DNA of 64,000 bases, from positions 496,001 through 560,000 of the forward strand of contig JAKULF010000001.1 of the NCBI GenBank assembly GCA_022661535.1, in the 5' to 3' direction. The first letter of the stretch is position 1. Every line of letters starts with the position of its first letter. The DNA is from Eutypa lata (taxonomy: Eukaryota > Ascomycota > Sordariomycetes > Xylariales > Diatrypaceae). Below the pieces are notes generated by a model, which made no database searches, had not been told where the DNA came from, and worked only from the letters and a program-made list of their open reading frames with translations. Shown here piece after piece: positions 24,059 to 34,994 of this stretch. Position numbers and translations under genes: made by a program.

Positions 24059-26868
24059 ATGGCCTTCTCAAAGCGCTCGCTCAGCAGCGGGTGGGAATTC
24101 CGACAAGCAGATGATGATTCTGCAGATGCCTGGTTGCCCGTCCAGAAAGTTCCTACCGAAGTGCATCTTGATCTATTGGCTAACAAAAAGTAAGGATATA
24201 TCCACAGGTATCTAATTCACGAAATAGAGCTACGAGCGAATTGAATGCTGAAGATATTTAGAATTCCAGACCCGTTCATCGATCTCAATGAACTCTCTGT
24301 GCGATGGATTGCCGACAAGGGTTGGGTTTACAGAACTCGGTTCGCCAAACCTACTCAACCTGCGGCTGGTGAGGCGACAGTGACAGATCTCGTCTTTGAG
24401 GGACTGGACACGTTCGCTGCTGTGTCACTTAATGAGACTGAGATCTTAAAATCCGACAACATGTTCATTTCGCATAGGGTCAACATCTCGAACTTGCTAA
24501 AAGATGAGAACGTGCTAGAGATCACCTTCGACTCCGCGAGACTGCGAGGTAATCAACTCGTAGAAGAGCACAGTCATGAGCACGTATTCTATGTTCGTCA
24601 GACGGAGGTCAGCAGAATACCCGTCCGAAAAGCCCAATATCACTGGGGCTGGGATTGGGGCCCTATCCTGACAACAGCCGGACCCTGGCGACCGGTCTAT
24701 CTGGAACAGTACATGGTGAGGGTGGCTGACGTCTGGTACCAAGCGGATGTGAGCCCTGACCTGAAGACATCCTCTGGACATCTTTTTGCGAAAGTGGATG
24801 GAGAAACCCCGAGTTCTCAGAAGGTCGCCCTTACCATTTCTTTGGATGGAAAGACGGTCTTCGAGAAGACTTGCGATGTCGATGAAAATGGCCTGGCGCA
24901 GACTGAATTCAGCATAGCTAATCCACAACTATGGTACCCATATGGATTTGGGTCTCAGACACGCTACGAATTGAAAGCAACGATCGGCTCATATGACACC
25001 AAGTCCAAACTGATCGGCTTCCGTCGAGCCGAGTTGATTCAGGAGAAGGATGATTATGGCAAGTCGTTCTACTTCCGAATTAACGGGGTAGATGTATTCT
25101 CCGGCGGCTCCTGCTGGATCCCGGCCGATAGCTTCGTATCACAAATTTCTGCGCAACGATACCGCGATTGGATGAAGCTGATGGTCGAGGGAAACCAGAT
25201 TATGGTTCGGGTGTGGGGAGGTGGGATCTACGAGGCTGAGTCTATGATCGAAGCTTGCGACGAGTTTGGAATCCTCGTTTGGCACGATTTCCAATTTGCA
25301 TGCGGGAGTTACCCTACATATCCTTCTTACCTGAAGAGTGTCGAAGAAGAGGCAAGACAGGCTGTGCGGCTATTTCGGACCCACCCGTCTCTTCTAATAT
25401 GGGCTGGAAACAATGAAGACTATCAAGTCCAGGAGCGATACAAGCTCGAATATAACTACGAAGATAAAGATCCCCAGTCGTGGTTGAAGTCGACGTTCCC
25501 CGCTCGCTACACTTACGAGTACTTATTGCCCAAGATCGTTAAGGAAGAAGATCCCTTCGCGATCTATCATCCGAGTAGCCCTTGGGGTGACGGAAAGCCC
25601 ACGTTTGATCCTACTGTGGGCGATATCCATCAATGGAACAGTAAGTCTTCTGCAGCCTAAAGGGGGTATCCCGACGCAGTGATAGCTAACAGCCGCTAGT
25701 ATGGCATGGTGCGATGAATCGATACCAGGAATCCAGTGAACTCGGTGGCCGCTTTATCAGCGAATTTGGAATGGAAGCCTATCCACATCTCGAGACCCTC
25801 CGGAACGCCGTCACCAACCCTCAGCAGCAGCATCCGGGGTCGATGGCGATGGATTTCCGCAACAAGGCCATTGATCACGAGCGCCGCATGATCACTTACG
25901 TTGCTGAGAACTTCCTCGTGAAGTACGACCTGCCATCTTATACCCATCTTACGCAAGTTGTACAGGCCGACACCATGCACACAGCCTATAAGACATGGAG
26001 AAGAGATTGGGGCAAGCCAGGATCCCGGAAATGCGGAGGGGTCCTTGTGTGGCAGTTGAATGACTGTTGGCCTACGATGAGTTGGGCAGTGGTTGATTAT
26101 TACTTACTGAAGAAGCCAGCATACTATGCCATATCTAGGGCTTTGAAACATGTCACTGTGGCTGTTTCGAGGGGTTACCGTGACTGGACTTCAGGCCATG
26201 CCGATCCCAGAGACCTAACGACATTCGACAAGTTCGATCTATGGGTTGTTAGCAACGACGTGCGTCCTACCACCCTTGACCTGACAGTGCGGATCATATC
26301 CATTCGTACCGGCGAGGACGTGCAAGCCCCCTTAAAACGCAGCTCTATCACTGCGCAGCCAAACAGCACGACGGAAATCCTCAAAGACCATGCAGTTACA
26401 TCCAGCGAGCAAGAAACCAGCAAGGCCAGCCCGCCTTTCGATATATCACAGGTAGAACCCATCATCATACACGCAGTCATCGAAGCGGACGGCCAGGTCA
26501 TTGCTAGCGATACATGCTGGCCTCAGCCCCTGAAGTACCTGGATTTCTCCGATAGAGCTGTTAGTTTCAAGGCATCGTCCCCGACCCAGTTGACCATCTC
26601 AGCTTCGCGTCCCGTCAAGGCGTTTGTCATTGAGGAGAGAAGAGGGGTGAAGCTCAGTGATAATGGGTTCGACCGTAAGTAACCTTTTCTCAAGTTAATA
26701 CTTTTTCTCCCTCAATAAGTCATTGCTGACACATAGAACATAGTCATCCCAGGCGAGGACAAGGTAGTAGACGTGTCGGGCGCAGCTATTGACACCCTGA
26801 GATACACGTATATTGGGAGTCCAGAGAGTTCGGTGCCAGTGAATGTCTTCGTAGGGTATTCCAAATGA
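24059..26868 (+). CDS. mndB: intracellular beta-mannosidase, GH2 family (MndB type)
   Basis: Four exons (24059-24189, 24262-25640, 25700-26674, 26744-26868) give 869 aa, close to Aspergillus MndB. It hydrolyses terminal beta-1,4-linked mannose from mannooligosaccharides. The start MAFSKRSLSSGWEFRQADDD carries no signal peptide, consistent with the cytosolic type. The sugar-binding domain includes VPTEVHLDLL and IPDPFIDLNELSVRW. A GH2 immunoglobulin-like domain follows, then the TIM barrel. The acid/base Glu is at about 429 in WAGNNED and the nucleophile Glu at about 525 in FISEFGME. The substrate-site sequence YHWGWDWGP near residue 175 is also typical. The last exon adds a beta-sandwich ending FVGYSK. 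It is divergent from the flavocytochrome gene. Confidence 0.95.
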
Positions 26869-27291
26869 AGCACAAATTGCTGGATTAGTCACAAGTACAT
26901 ATTGAGATCAGTTAAGGGGCACAAGCAAGGACCAATCATAGCCATGTAAATTGCGTTGCTTCTACTATATCATCACAAAGGACACTTATGCCATGCCGGA
27001 ATTAGCTGTGAACTAGAACTTTGAGATCTTACTCTTCTCCGTAACACGATATAAAGATTATTTTGTAGCAATTTCTGTCAATTATATATTGAAAGACGTA
27101 GTCAATCTCAACGGTAGATATGTTTAGAATGTTACCAGTAAGTTTCCGCTAAGGTGTCTATGGATATTAGGGTTAAGAATATTTGGTAAATCCCAAGATT
27201 AGCGGCGAATTTAGCCCCTTAAATCACTAAGCGTCAGATGCAATTTTACCTACTGAGTTTTTCAATCCATGTCTCCCTACGGAACTTACCA
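26869..27291. other. convergent intergenic region
   Basis: AT-rich 3' flanks of two converging genes. No further element is recognised. Confidence 0.5.
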
Positions 27292-27588
27292 TTACGAAAC
27301 CCATTTTCCTAAGACCTTGCGAGAAATTGCCGAGAGTTTTAGACCATGCTCCTTGTCCTTCGCCTTTAGGCGTCGCTTTGCCTCCAACCTACAAGACTGG
27401 CAGGTGGTGTAGACCTCGCGCGTATGAGTGTTGACATACATGGCTATTCTAAGCTTTCGCCGACAGCCCTTGCAAATTCTAAAGAGTTGGTTTTGTTCTG
27501 CCATTTTCTCTCTTACGGATTCTCGGTGTCGATGGTGGAGTTTATTGTCAGGGGAATGCTGGCGGCGAGGAACGAACGTGTAAGGCAA
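27292..27588 (-). CDS. small protein with a CxxC...CxxC zinc-ribbon-like motif
   Basis: An uninterrupted frame of up to 98 aa. A 70-aa start at the internal Met in KMAEQNQLF is more likely because the preceding residues are low in structure. The core has CKGC, a 22-residue spacer, then CQSC, followed by a strongly basic helix (LEAKRRLKAKDKEHG). Four cysteines in two CxxC pairs suggest one zinc ion, and the basic tail suggests nucleic-acid binding. I do not recognise the family. No intron is evident. It could be a spurious ORF, but the paired cysteines make that less likely. Confidence 0.42.
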   Translation of the reverse strand: MPYTFVPRRQHSPDNKLHHRHRESVREKMAEQNQLFRICKGCRRKLRIAMYVNTHTREVYTTCQSCRLEAKRRLKAKDKEHGLKLSAISRKVLGKWVS

Positions 27589-28202
27589 AGCAGACGGAAC
27601 AATATATTATAGTTATTGTACACAACAAGAGTCTTTCAAAACAATGGGTTCCCTATGGACTTTTGTAAGGGGATGTTAGGTCCATTATTTCATGCTTGAA
27701 AGAGGTGACATAGATTGGATTGTATGAGGCTGAAAGGCGGGAATCTTTGAGTAGCTGTACTGTAAGTTAGATAATGAAGAATGCTTCTAGCCATTTTACT
27801 CTTTCCTCCTTGCTCATGGTACAAAGATACAAATCTTTGTTCTGTGGACGAACCATGAATCTTGTTATCCTCGATCTAGCTAAACAATAACTTGAATTGT
27901 AGACTTAGAAGCGGCTTCCACATAAACTTTCAGCTGTATCCTTTTAAAGACAATAGCAACATGTTCCTTTCCACCCGCAATATTCGTGAACAATCAAATT
28001 GTAGAGGCAAGACAATGGAGGAGACCACGAATAGAATACAGAGCTCCAATGGTGAGTAACTATTTAAACACCGAATGTCCCAATGAAAGATTTTCTGGAC
28101 CAGGGAAATCGTAGCAGGTACCTAATCCGCCATCTAGACTTGCAAACAACGAAAGCTGTGTTCTGAGAACCGGCAATCATATTATAAACAAATCTTCCAG
28201 GT
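27589..28202. other. intergenic between divergent small genes
   Basis: The 614-bp spacer has no supported gene. Confidence 0.5.
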
Positions 28203-29078
28203 ATGTCTTCACAACTCAGCGGCGATCTAATAATAGATCTAGATTTCCTGATGCCCGTAGGCCAACCGCGTGCGGCGGCGGCGGCCTGCGCTGACTGCTT
28301 CTTGCACTTCAGGGAGTGCGATCTCGCTGCTCTTAACCAACACGGAAATGACATTGTCGGCTGTTTCGAGTGCGCACAGGAAGGCATTGATTGCCATATC
28401 CCGGTAAATGACGCTTCGATGCTCCAGCAAGGCTTCAAAACCGCGATCGATGGAAAGAGAAAGTGCCTCAACTGTGCTATGTCAATCCGCCAGTGCACTT
28501 TCGCTACCGGCCAGCGCCAAAATCCATGCTTCCCCTGTATCCAAGCAGGCGTCGCGGTCTGTCGGATCCCCGCTCCCCTACCAGCGCAGCAGCCGGATGA
28601 ATTCTCAGGTTATCTGGATGCGTTGTCTACCCCGACAACGATGTTTCCGGGATCATTCGATACAGCATCTATAAACCCGCCATTACATATCATCTACCCG
28701 AGAGCTACTATCTACGAGAATCAAAGCCATACTAGCTCGCTGTGCCAGGATCCGAACGAACCGATGTTTCCCCCAACACCCGCGTTTCCCCCGACACCTG
28801 CCCCGACACCAGCGTCCCGTAAGTATTCTCAAGTCCAGAGCCTCGCTGACTTTATAGAAATGTCGGAGCAAGCTGCCTATATCCCTGATACTCCCCATTC
28901 CATGGACCCTTCCATTGACTTTTCGGTTGGCCTCTCAGAGGCCACGCCGAAAACTGAGACAGTGGGTAGTCCGAGCCCCGAACAAGATCCATGGTTCATT
29001 CACGACACGCAAACTGTTCTCTCAGGAGAGACGGAGAGCGCGGAGTACCAGGATATTTTTACTGTAAGAAGGGTGTGA
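28203..29078 (+). CDS. unknown protein with two tandem Zn2Cys6-like cysteine clusters
   Basis: A single-exon frame of 291 aa starts MSSQLSGDLIIDLDFLM. Two cysteine clusters are visible. The first (about residues 29-64) is CADCFLHFREC followed by CFECAQEGIDC. The second (about 88-123) is CLNCAMSIRQC followed by CFPCIQAGVAVC. Each follows C-x2-C-x6-C-x(n)-C-x2-C-x6/7-C, the spacing of fungal binuclear zinc clusters, but without the usual basic residues between the first cysteines. The rest is Pro/Ser/Thr-rich with repeated FPPTPA units around residue 205 and an acidic C-terminus (SGETESAEYQDIF). This could be a diverged DNA-binding regulator or a zinc-binding scaffold. No relative was recognised. 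Confidence 0.65.
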   Translation: MSSQLSGDLIIDLDFLMPVGQPRAAAAACADCFLHFRECDLAALNQHGNDIVGCFECAQEGIDCHIPVNDASMLQQGFKTAIDGKRKCLNCAMSIRQCTFATGQRQNPCFPCIQAGVAVCRIPAPLPAQQPDEFSGYLDALSTPTTMFPGSFDTASINPPLHIIYPRATIYENQSHTSSLCQDPNEPMFPPTPAFPPTPAPTPASRKYSQVQSLADFIEMSEQAAYIPDTPHSMDPSIDFSVGLSEATPKTETVGSPSPEQDPWFIHDTQTVLSGETESAEYQDIFTVRRV

Positions 29079-31901
29079 AAATTTGTATTATTTATCTTTT
29101 TGATGTCATGGTTATGAAATATTTGGATAGTAATTTGATGGTGTAGATGCGCATGACAGTATAGAAGAGTTCGGTAAATATATTTATATGACTTAGATTA
29201 ACGTTCGGGCTTTAGTATGTTTGTGTGTGCTGTGTGCATTAATACTGCATTTAGAGATAGGTAATATTCTAAGCTTATTGGTGTCTACTTATAACGAAAT
29301 GTTGTGAAATGGCATTTAGCATTAGATTCCTTACGTGTCAACAGTCGAACAACCACAACAAAATATTATCAGTAGTAGTAGCTTCGATAAATATATGGCA
29401 ATTTAAAGCACACGATCCTATTTCTCCCACTAGAGCCTTGAAGATCGAATTGTTATAACATTCTCGAGACATTTTGGTGCCAATATCTCCATCCTCGTTT
29501 TATTTAACCACTATAAAATATAGATAAAGAGCAGGCGGGGGTCTTCTAACTAAGGCACAAGGGGGGCTCGACAATTTCCTTCAATATCAGCCGCACCATA
29601 TTTGATCACTACCTTAGGTTTTAGACGCGTGTGATAGACTGGAGACTGCAAATTATTTTCTCGCGAGCTGAGCTTGGCGAAACCACCTATACGGTGACTA
29701 CATCATGTGTAGTGTTAGAGTGCAAGCGAGGGGTGAGGGTTACTAGACCACCCGAGAGCACACAGTCTTGAGACATTATACGTCATCTAGGCACGAAAAC
29801 GAAGAGATCGTGTTCGACTCAAACCATGTGGCACCCAAACACAATTTGAAGATCTACCTCATAGGTAATACTATGTAGCAGCGCCTAGCCAGCTAGCTTA
29901 TGAATCGTGCAACCTATATTCGGCCAACAACGCGGAGAGACTTTTTTGGTAGCTGCCGTGGAATAAAACCCCCTTTGGCCTAGAACTTTCCGATGCGATT
30001 CCAACGGATCAGCGGGCTGGTTTGACGTGTGGCCAGGGTCTGTGGTCAGCACTACAGAAGGAGGCATGCAATGATCCGGCGCTAGACACTGGTGCTTATC
30101 ACTGCAGCGTACGAAGTAGGGGTAACTGAAGACTTCGCGTGAGATTCCACACTAGCGGCCTTGCAACGTCGGATAGCGGTTGACCAAGTCCTAAGCCCCA
30201 TTGCCAATTCCTCATTTGATACCCATAAGTTAGGAAAACTTGTTCAAGACATAGGTAGCACCATAGCACAACGACTGGATAGATAAAGTCTTGTCCCAAG
30301 CGTGGCTATGTTCGAGCATGACTCTCTCTCCGGGCGGCTAGTTCCAAGGATAACCTGAGTGTTAGCTGCTGTAAGTATCACTTCAGGAGCGTTCGTGGCG
30401 CACTTGGCGGAGACTTGGCAAGCCATACCCATTAATCCGAAGGAGACTGGGAGAGTCAGATGAGCCTTCTCACGATACTCATCGTTGGACGATTTGCGCC
30501 GGAGATGCGCCATGTTAGACATGGACGTCACCTTCCTGCACCGGGTGAAGGGACGAACGTAGTTCAGCCCACTGGGCGGAAACCAGAACTACCTGGAGGC
30601 GATGTTAGTAGAAGCTTGGAAGTTGGGGGTAAGTGAGTGTTGTTTGTTGTTAGTGTCGCAGATATGCCTGGAAGAGGTAGGGTCTCATACGGCCGAATAA
30701 CTCGTAGATGCGGTGTTATGTAGTTCCAAGAGTATTGGCGGTTATTGGCATTGATTACTGCGATTCCTGACTTGGATTAAGAATGTACTAGGGAACCGGC
30801 GGACTTGGGGGAAAAGCCAAACCCCACTAACTTAAGTATAAAGTTGGAGGGGATATGCGGGGGATAGACCGCTGAGCTGGCTGAAGGCCTGGGGAAGTGG
30901 AGTAGGCGGGTACATACAGTACCAGTTGGGTGGAATTATACACGTGCTATAGGGGTCTAGAATTAATTAACGTTATGTATGTACATTAACTTGACAGCTT
31001 GAGAGGCATTGCAAGGATGGATAAGTACATATGACTTATCGCCTCAATACGAAATATGACTCGGTACTTCGTACTCTCAATCTTGAAACTTTATCTACTT
31101 TATCTAAGCTATTGTATTCTGGTAGCCAATAGGAGCATAGCTAATCTGAGATCGCCCTGCTTACCTTCTAGCCCTTCTTAGACAATTTTGACAATGCAAT
31201 GATCGATAACAAAGGAATGAGTTGGTCAGCAACATTCAACCAATCATCAGATGGTGGCTTGAGACAAGAAATTATTAGATTATCCAACCCAGGCAGCCAG
31301 GTACTAGACAGTCTCCGGCAACAATATAAATAATAAATAAATAGGACAAACACCAAGTCCATGGAGAATTTGCTACGAACTTGCCTACATGTATGGGTAG
31401 TCGATAGTTATTGTTACACTGACATGGCCTTTATGTAGGTTTCTGTCTGTTGTGTAACCGAAATCCTTTATCTTTGTATCACTCCGGGGTCGAAACTGAG
31501 GGATGACGGGAAGCCAATCTCACCTAGGTACATAGATACATGAGAACCATTGCGGATACATACATAAAATACTTACTTCCCCAGAACCTATGTTGGTAGT
31601 GGTAGTTCGTGTGTGCAGGGAAGACGTGATAAGCCAAGAACTCGAGAGGATCAGCTAGTGTCAAAAACTACCTATAAAGAGACTTCCAATCTCTGTCGTG
31701 CTACGTGTTGGCAGGGGCTCCACGACCTGTTGGTTTTCCTTTCCCACTCCGTCTGAGACACACTTGAACCTCCAGTAAGACAACTGCGCATTGTCACCTG
31801 CCAACGTAGAATCTGACTGCACTCGCGTTACTGGTCCTTCAAAAAATATCTTTCCACTTGATAAAACCACCTCTTCAACGCTATTATAACGCCTCGCAGT
31901 C
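29079..31901. other. 2.8-kb gene-poor stretch
   Basis: It holds only short ORFs, the longest at 30244-30531 (minus, 95 aa) with no recognised family. The final few hundred bases are the promoter of the Dal5-family transporter gene. I looked by eye for a CYS3-type site at about 30500-31901 and found no exact match. Confidence 0.5.
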
Positions 31902-34341
31902 ATGTCAACTAGAGAGAACGCGCACGGCCCAGCTTCCGAGGCGCAAAGGTTTGAAGTCGAGGGCAAGGGGCGGGATCTTGTCGACGAGAAACCTCACGTC
32001 GATTATGGAAGTGACGAGGTTGAATCCCAGGGCTTTGATGTCCATGCGACCAAGAAGCTCCTCCGGAAAATCGACTGGACTCTAGTGCCTTTCCTCGCGC
32101 TTCTCTACCTCCTCTCCTTCTTGGACCGGACCAACATCGGGAATGCTCGTCTCGCCGGACTCGAGGAAGACTTGGGTATGGACCCCAATTCACTCCAGTA
32201 CAACACGGCTCTATCATGCTTCTTTCCGTGGTATGTCGCCGCCGAGATCCCTTCGAATCTAGCTATGTAAGTAATTCCAGACGTTATTTAATTTCCTTCA
32301 TAGCTAGTTTTACTACTACAAGGGGGCATGTGCTGGGGCCCTTTACTCCCGAACGTCTCTCGTGCCTTACTAGCTTCTTTCCGAAGGAGAGTCACTGATT
32401 CCAGATGTTGCAGGAAGCGGTTTCGACCCTCGGTATGGATACCTATCATCATGATAGCCTGGGGTGTTTGCTGTGTTTGCATGGGTGTCGTCAGTAACTA
32501 TGCCGGTCTTTTAGGAGCTCGAATGGCCTTGGGTCTTGCTGAGGGTGGTCTATTTCCGGGAATTACCTACGTAAGTCGAGTTCCTACACCTCATTGGAGT
32601 CATGCACTCAAAATTTACCGATCAAAGTAACTAACTTGGGGTATGCAGTAGTAAGTTTACGTTAGATCTCGCCTAGGAATTCTCATTCATCCTGACTACG
32701 ATAGTATCACTTTATGGTATAAGCGACATGAATGTGGTTTTCGTATGGCCATCTTCTTCTCCGCCGCCACTGCATCCGGCGCCTTTGGCGGCTTGCTAGC
32801 ACGGGGAATCATAGAAATGGACGGACTTCGTGGTCATTCAGGATGGGCATGGATTTTCATTTTGGAAGGCATTGCGACTTTGATTGTCGGTAAGTAAACT
32901 TCGCGAAGAAAAGCTGCTGGCCAATCCTACGTATAACATATGACAGTATAGCTAATGTTTGTGAAGCCATTGTTGCCTTCTTCGTCATGCAGGATTATCC
33001 TGCTACTGCCAAGTTCCTCAACGCTTCCGAAAAGCAGGAGGTTCAACGACGGCTGAAGGAGGATCGTTCTGCCCTTGCCGACGAATTTGATTTGAAGTAC
33101 TTCTGGGACGCCCTTCGGGATTGGAAAATCTGGTGAGTACACTCAATATCGAGCCAAATTTTGCCCCAAATACAGGCATAATATTGCACATCCGAGGCTA
33201 TACCTCAGCTATCACATGTGGCCGTGTACTAAGCCACCTTCTAGGGTTCACATGTTTATAACCATTGGTGTATACACTCCGTTGTATAGGTAAATAAAGA
33301 ATCCCCTCGAAATACTTGTGCTATTAAATTGCTAATACTGAGCTTACTTAGCTTCTCCCTTTTCTTGCCAACTATCGTGGCCAATCTTGGATACACAGCA
33401 AACACTGCCCAGTTGTACGTATATTCTAACCATATTGCTAATTATTCCAACTATTTTGTTACATTCTATTCCAATTTATCCGAGGATAATTTGGAGCGAA
33501 AAAGTTACCTCTGGCATTTATTCCATAGCTAGATCATCTAAGACAACTGAAGGCTAACACCATGTTTTATAGAATGACGGTTCCTCCTTACGTCGCTGCT
33601 TGTTTCTTCTGTATTGGGGCTGGCTTCCTGGCCGATAAATGGGGTCACCGTGGGATCTTCATGATTTTCTTTGACGTGGTGGGCATCATCGGCTTTATCA
33701 TGCAGATCGCCACGACAAACAATGCCGTCAAATATGCTGGCACCTTTTTCGCCGCTTGTGGTGTGAGTGCTACCACCTAGATCTAGAGATGATGCTAGAA
33801 AGAAATATGATGGTGCTAACTTACTCTAATATGCAGATTTACCCAAATGTACCGCAGGGCGTTGCGTGGAATGGAAACAACATTGGAGGCTCTACAAAGC
33901 GAGGCGTAGGTATCGCTATGCATGTGGGATTCGGCAATCTTGGTGGTGCTATTGCTGGGTATGTTTTCTGGATTCCCTTCCACCTTAACACCGCCAACCC
34001 TTTTTACCATATAGTTCTTGTTTTTGAAATGAGTAATGGCTGACCCCATATGATACAGATTCCTTTACCAAGCAAAGGATAAACCACAATACTATCCTGG
34101 CCACGGTACCTTGATCGCTTGTCTGTGTAAGTTATCACCTCCTAACCGCGACCTGGGCTTGATAACTAATACTCAGTTAGTCATGTCTTTGGTCCTCTCC
34201 GTAATCATGACGCTGTACCTCCGCCGTGAGAATGCTCGTAGGGACCGCGAGTATAAGCACCCTGACGAGTACACAGCGGAGGAAAAGTGGACAGAGCGTG
34301 AAAAGGGCGACAATGCAACCTTCTTCCGCTACACGGTCTAA
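31902..34341 (+). CDS. major facilitator transporter, Dal5 / anion:cation symporter family
   Basis: Eleven exons give 507 aa: 31902-32266, 32414-32570, 32649-32650, 32705-32889, 32967-33132, 33245-33289, 33352-33414, 33573-33762, 33837-33958, 34059-34126 and 34181-34341. The third exon is a 2-nt micro-exon. Family marks are FLDRTNIGNARLAGLEEDLG in the first transmembrane region, IPSNLAMKRFRPSVWIP at the cytosolic turn, GGLFPGITYYITLWYKRHE, and a charged C-terminal tail. About twelve helices are expected, in the plasma membrane. The Dal5 family carries small organic anions: allantoate, nicotinate, cysteine (Yct1), and sulfonates or inorganic sulfur (Soa1). The next gene downstream is a TauD dioxygenase, so a sulfonate or sulfur-compound substrate is my inference. 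Allantoate or vitamin transport remains possible. Confidence 0.93.
32571..32704 (+). other. two adjacent introns flanking a 2-nt micro-exon
   Basis: Intron A (32571-32648) has a GTAAGT donor, an ACTAAC branch site and a GCAG acceptor. Intron B (32651-32704) has a GTAAGT donor, a CTGAC branch site and a TAG acceptor. The two bases between, TA at 32649-32650, complete a Tyr codon with the T at 32705 and restore the family sequence PGITYYITLWYKRH. Splicing 32571-32704 as one intron shifts frame and hits a stop within a few codons. Confidence 0.75.
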
Positions 34342-34994
34342 GCCTTTTAGATTTCACTGCTGGATACACAGGGATTCTTAGAATTATAGAGAGGCTCAGT
34401 GCTTCCTCGAAAGACTCGGTGATTGCTCAAGTATAGGTTGGTAGTTTTCACTATCAGCTGAATGTTACGAGCCAATAAAGATATGTATCATGATGACTCG
34501 GTATAATTAAGACCGTGGACACAATCTCATCCACTTCTTTTCAACCGCAATGAATTTACAATGTGGTGCGTTGCGTGAGTTGATTCTATCGCTCGCAGTA
34601 TAGCCCCCCCTTTCCTCCTGCTAGAGAGACTTAACAACATAGTGGCTAGTATAGATCCATCAAGTTCCCTACTTGACAAGTTTCTTAGAGTTAGATATTG
34701 GATGGTAACCTTGAAGTGAACAGATTTCTATAACTTACGCATTAATTAAATATGGGTTATAGGGGTAAAGGGGTTAGAAGTACCCTTATCGGCTGTCCGG
34801 TCACACTTCCGGCGGAACGACCCGATGACGCCATCCCCCGCCCGGATGGCACATTACAGTTGCGGTGTTACCCCGCCTACGTACTTCTACATATATATAC
34901 AAAAAGGCATGCTGAAATGATATGGGTATTGGGAGCTCCTATTGGTATGGTGAACCGCATGTAATCTTCGGTGACTGAACTGACCTTTGTCATC
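34342..34994. other. intergenic, dioxygenase promoter
   Basis: The 653-bp spacer contains a CYS3-type site at 34825-34834. No gene is supported; the short ORF 34752-34964 has no likeness. Confidence 0.55.
34825..34834 (+). promoter_or_regulatory. candidate CYS3/MetR sulfur-regulator site
   Basis: ATGACGCCAT exactly fits the CYS3 consensus ATGRYRYCAT. It lies 161 bp upstream of the dioxygenase start codon. CYS3 (Neurospora) and MetR (Aspergillus) are bZIP activators that turn on sulfur acquisition genes when sulfur is low. Confidence 0.6.

Noticed and set aside
30244..30531. 95-aa minus-strand ORF in a gene-poor stretch
   Set aside because: No recognised motif, no supported intron partners and atypical composition; not enough evidence for a gene.
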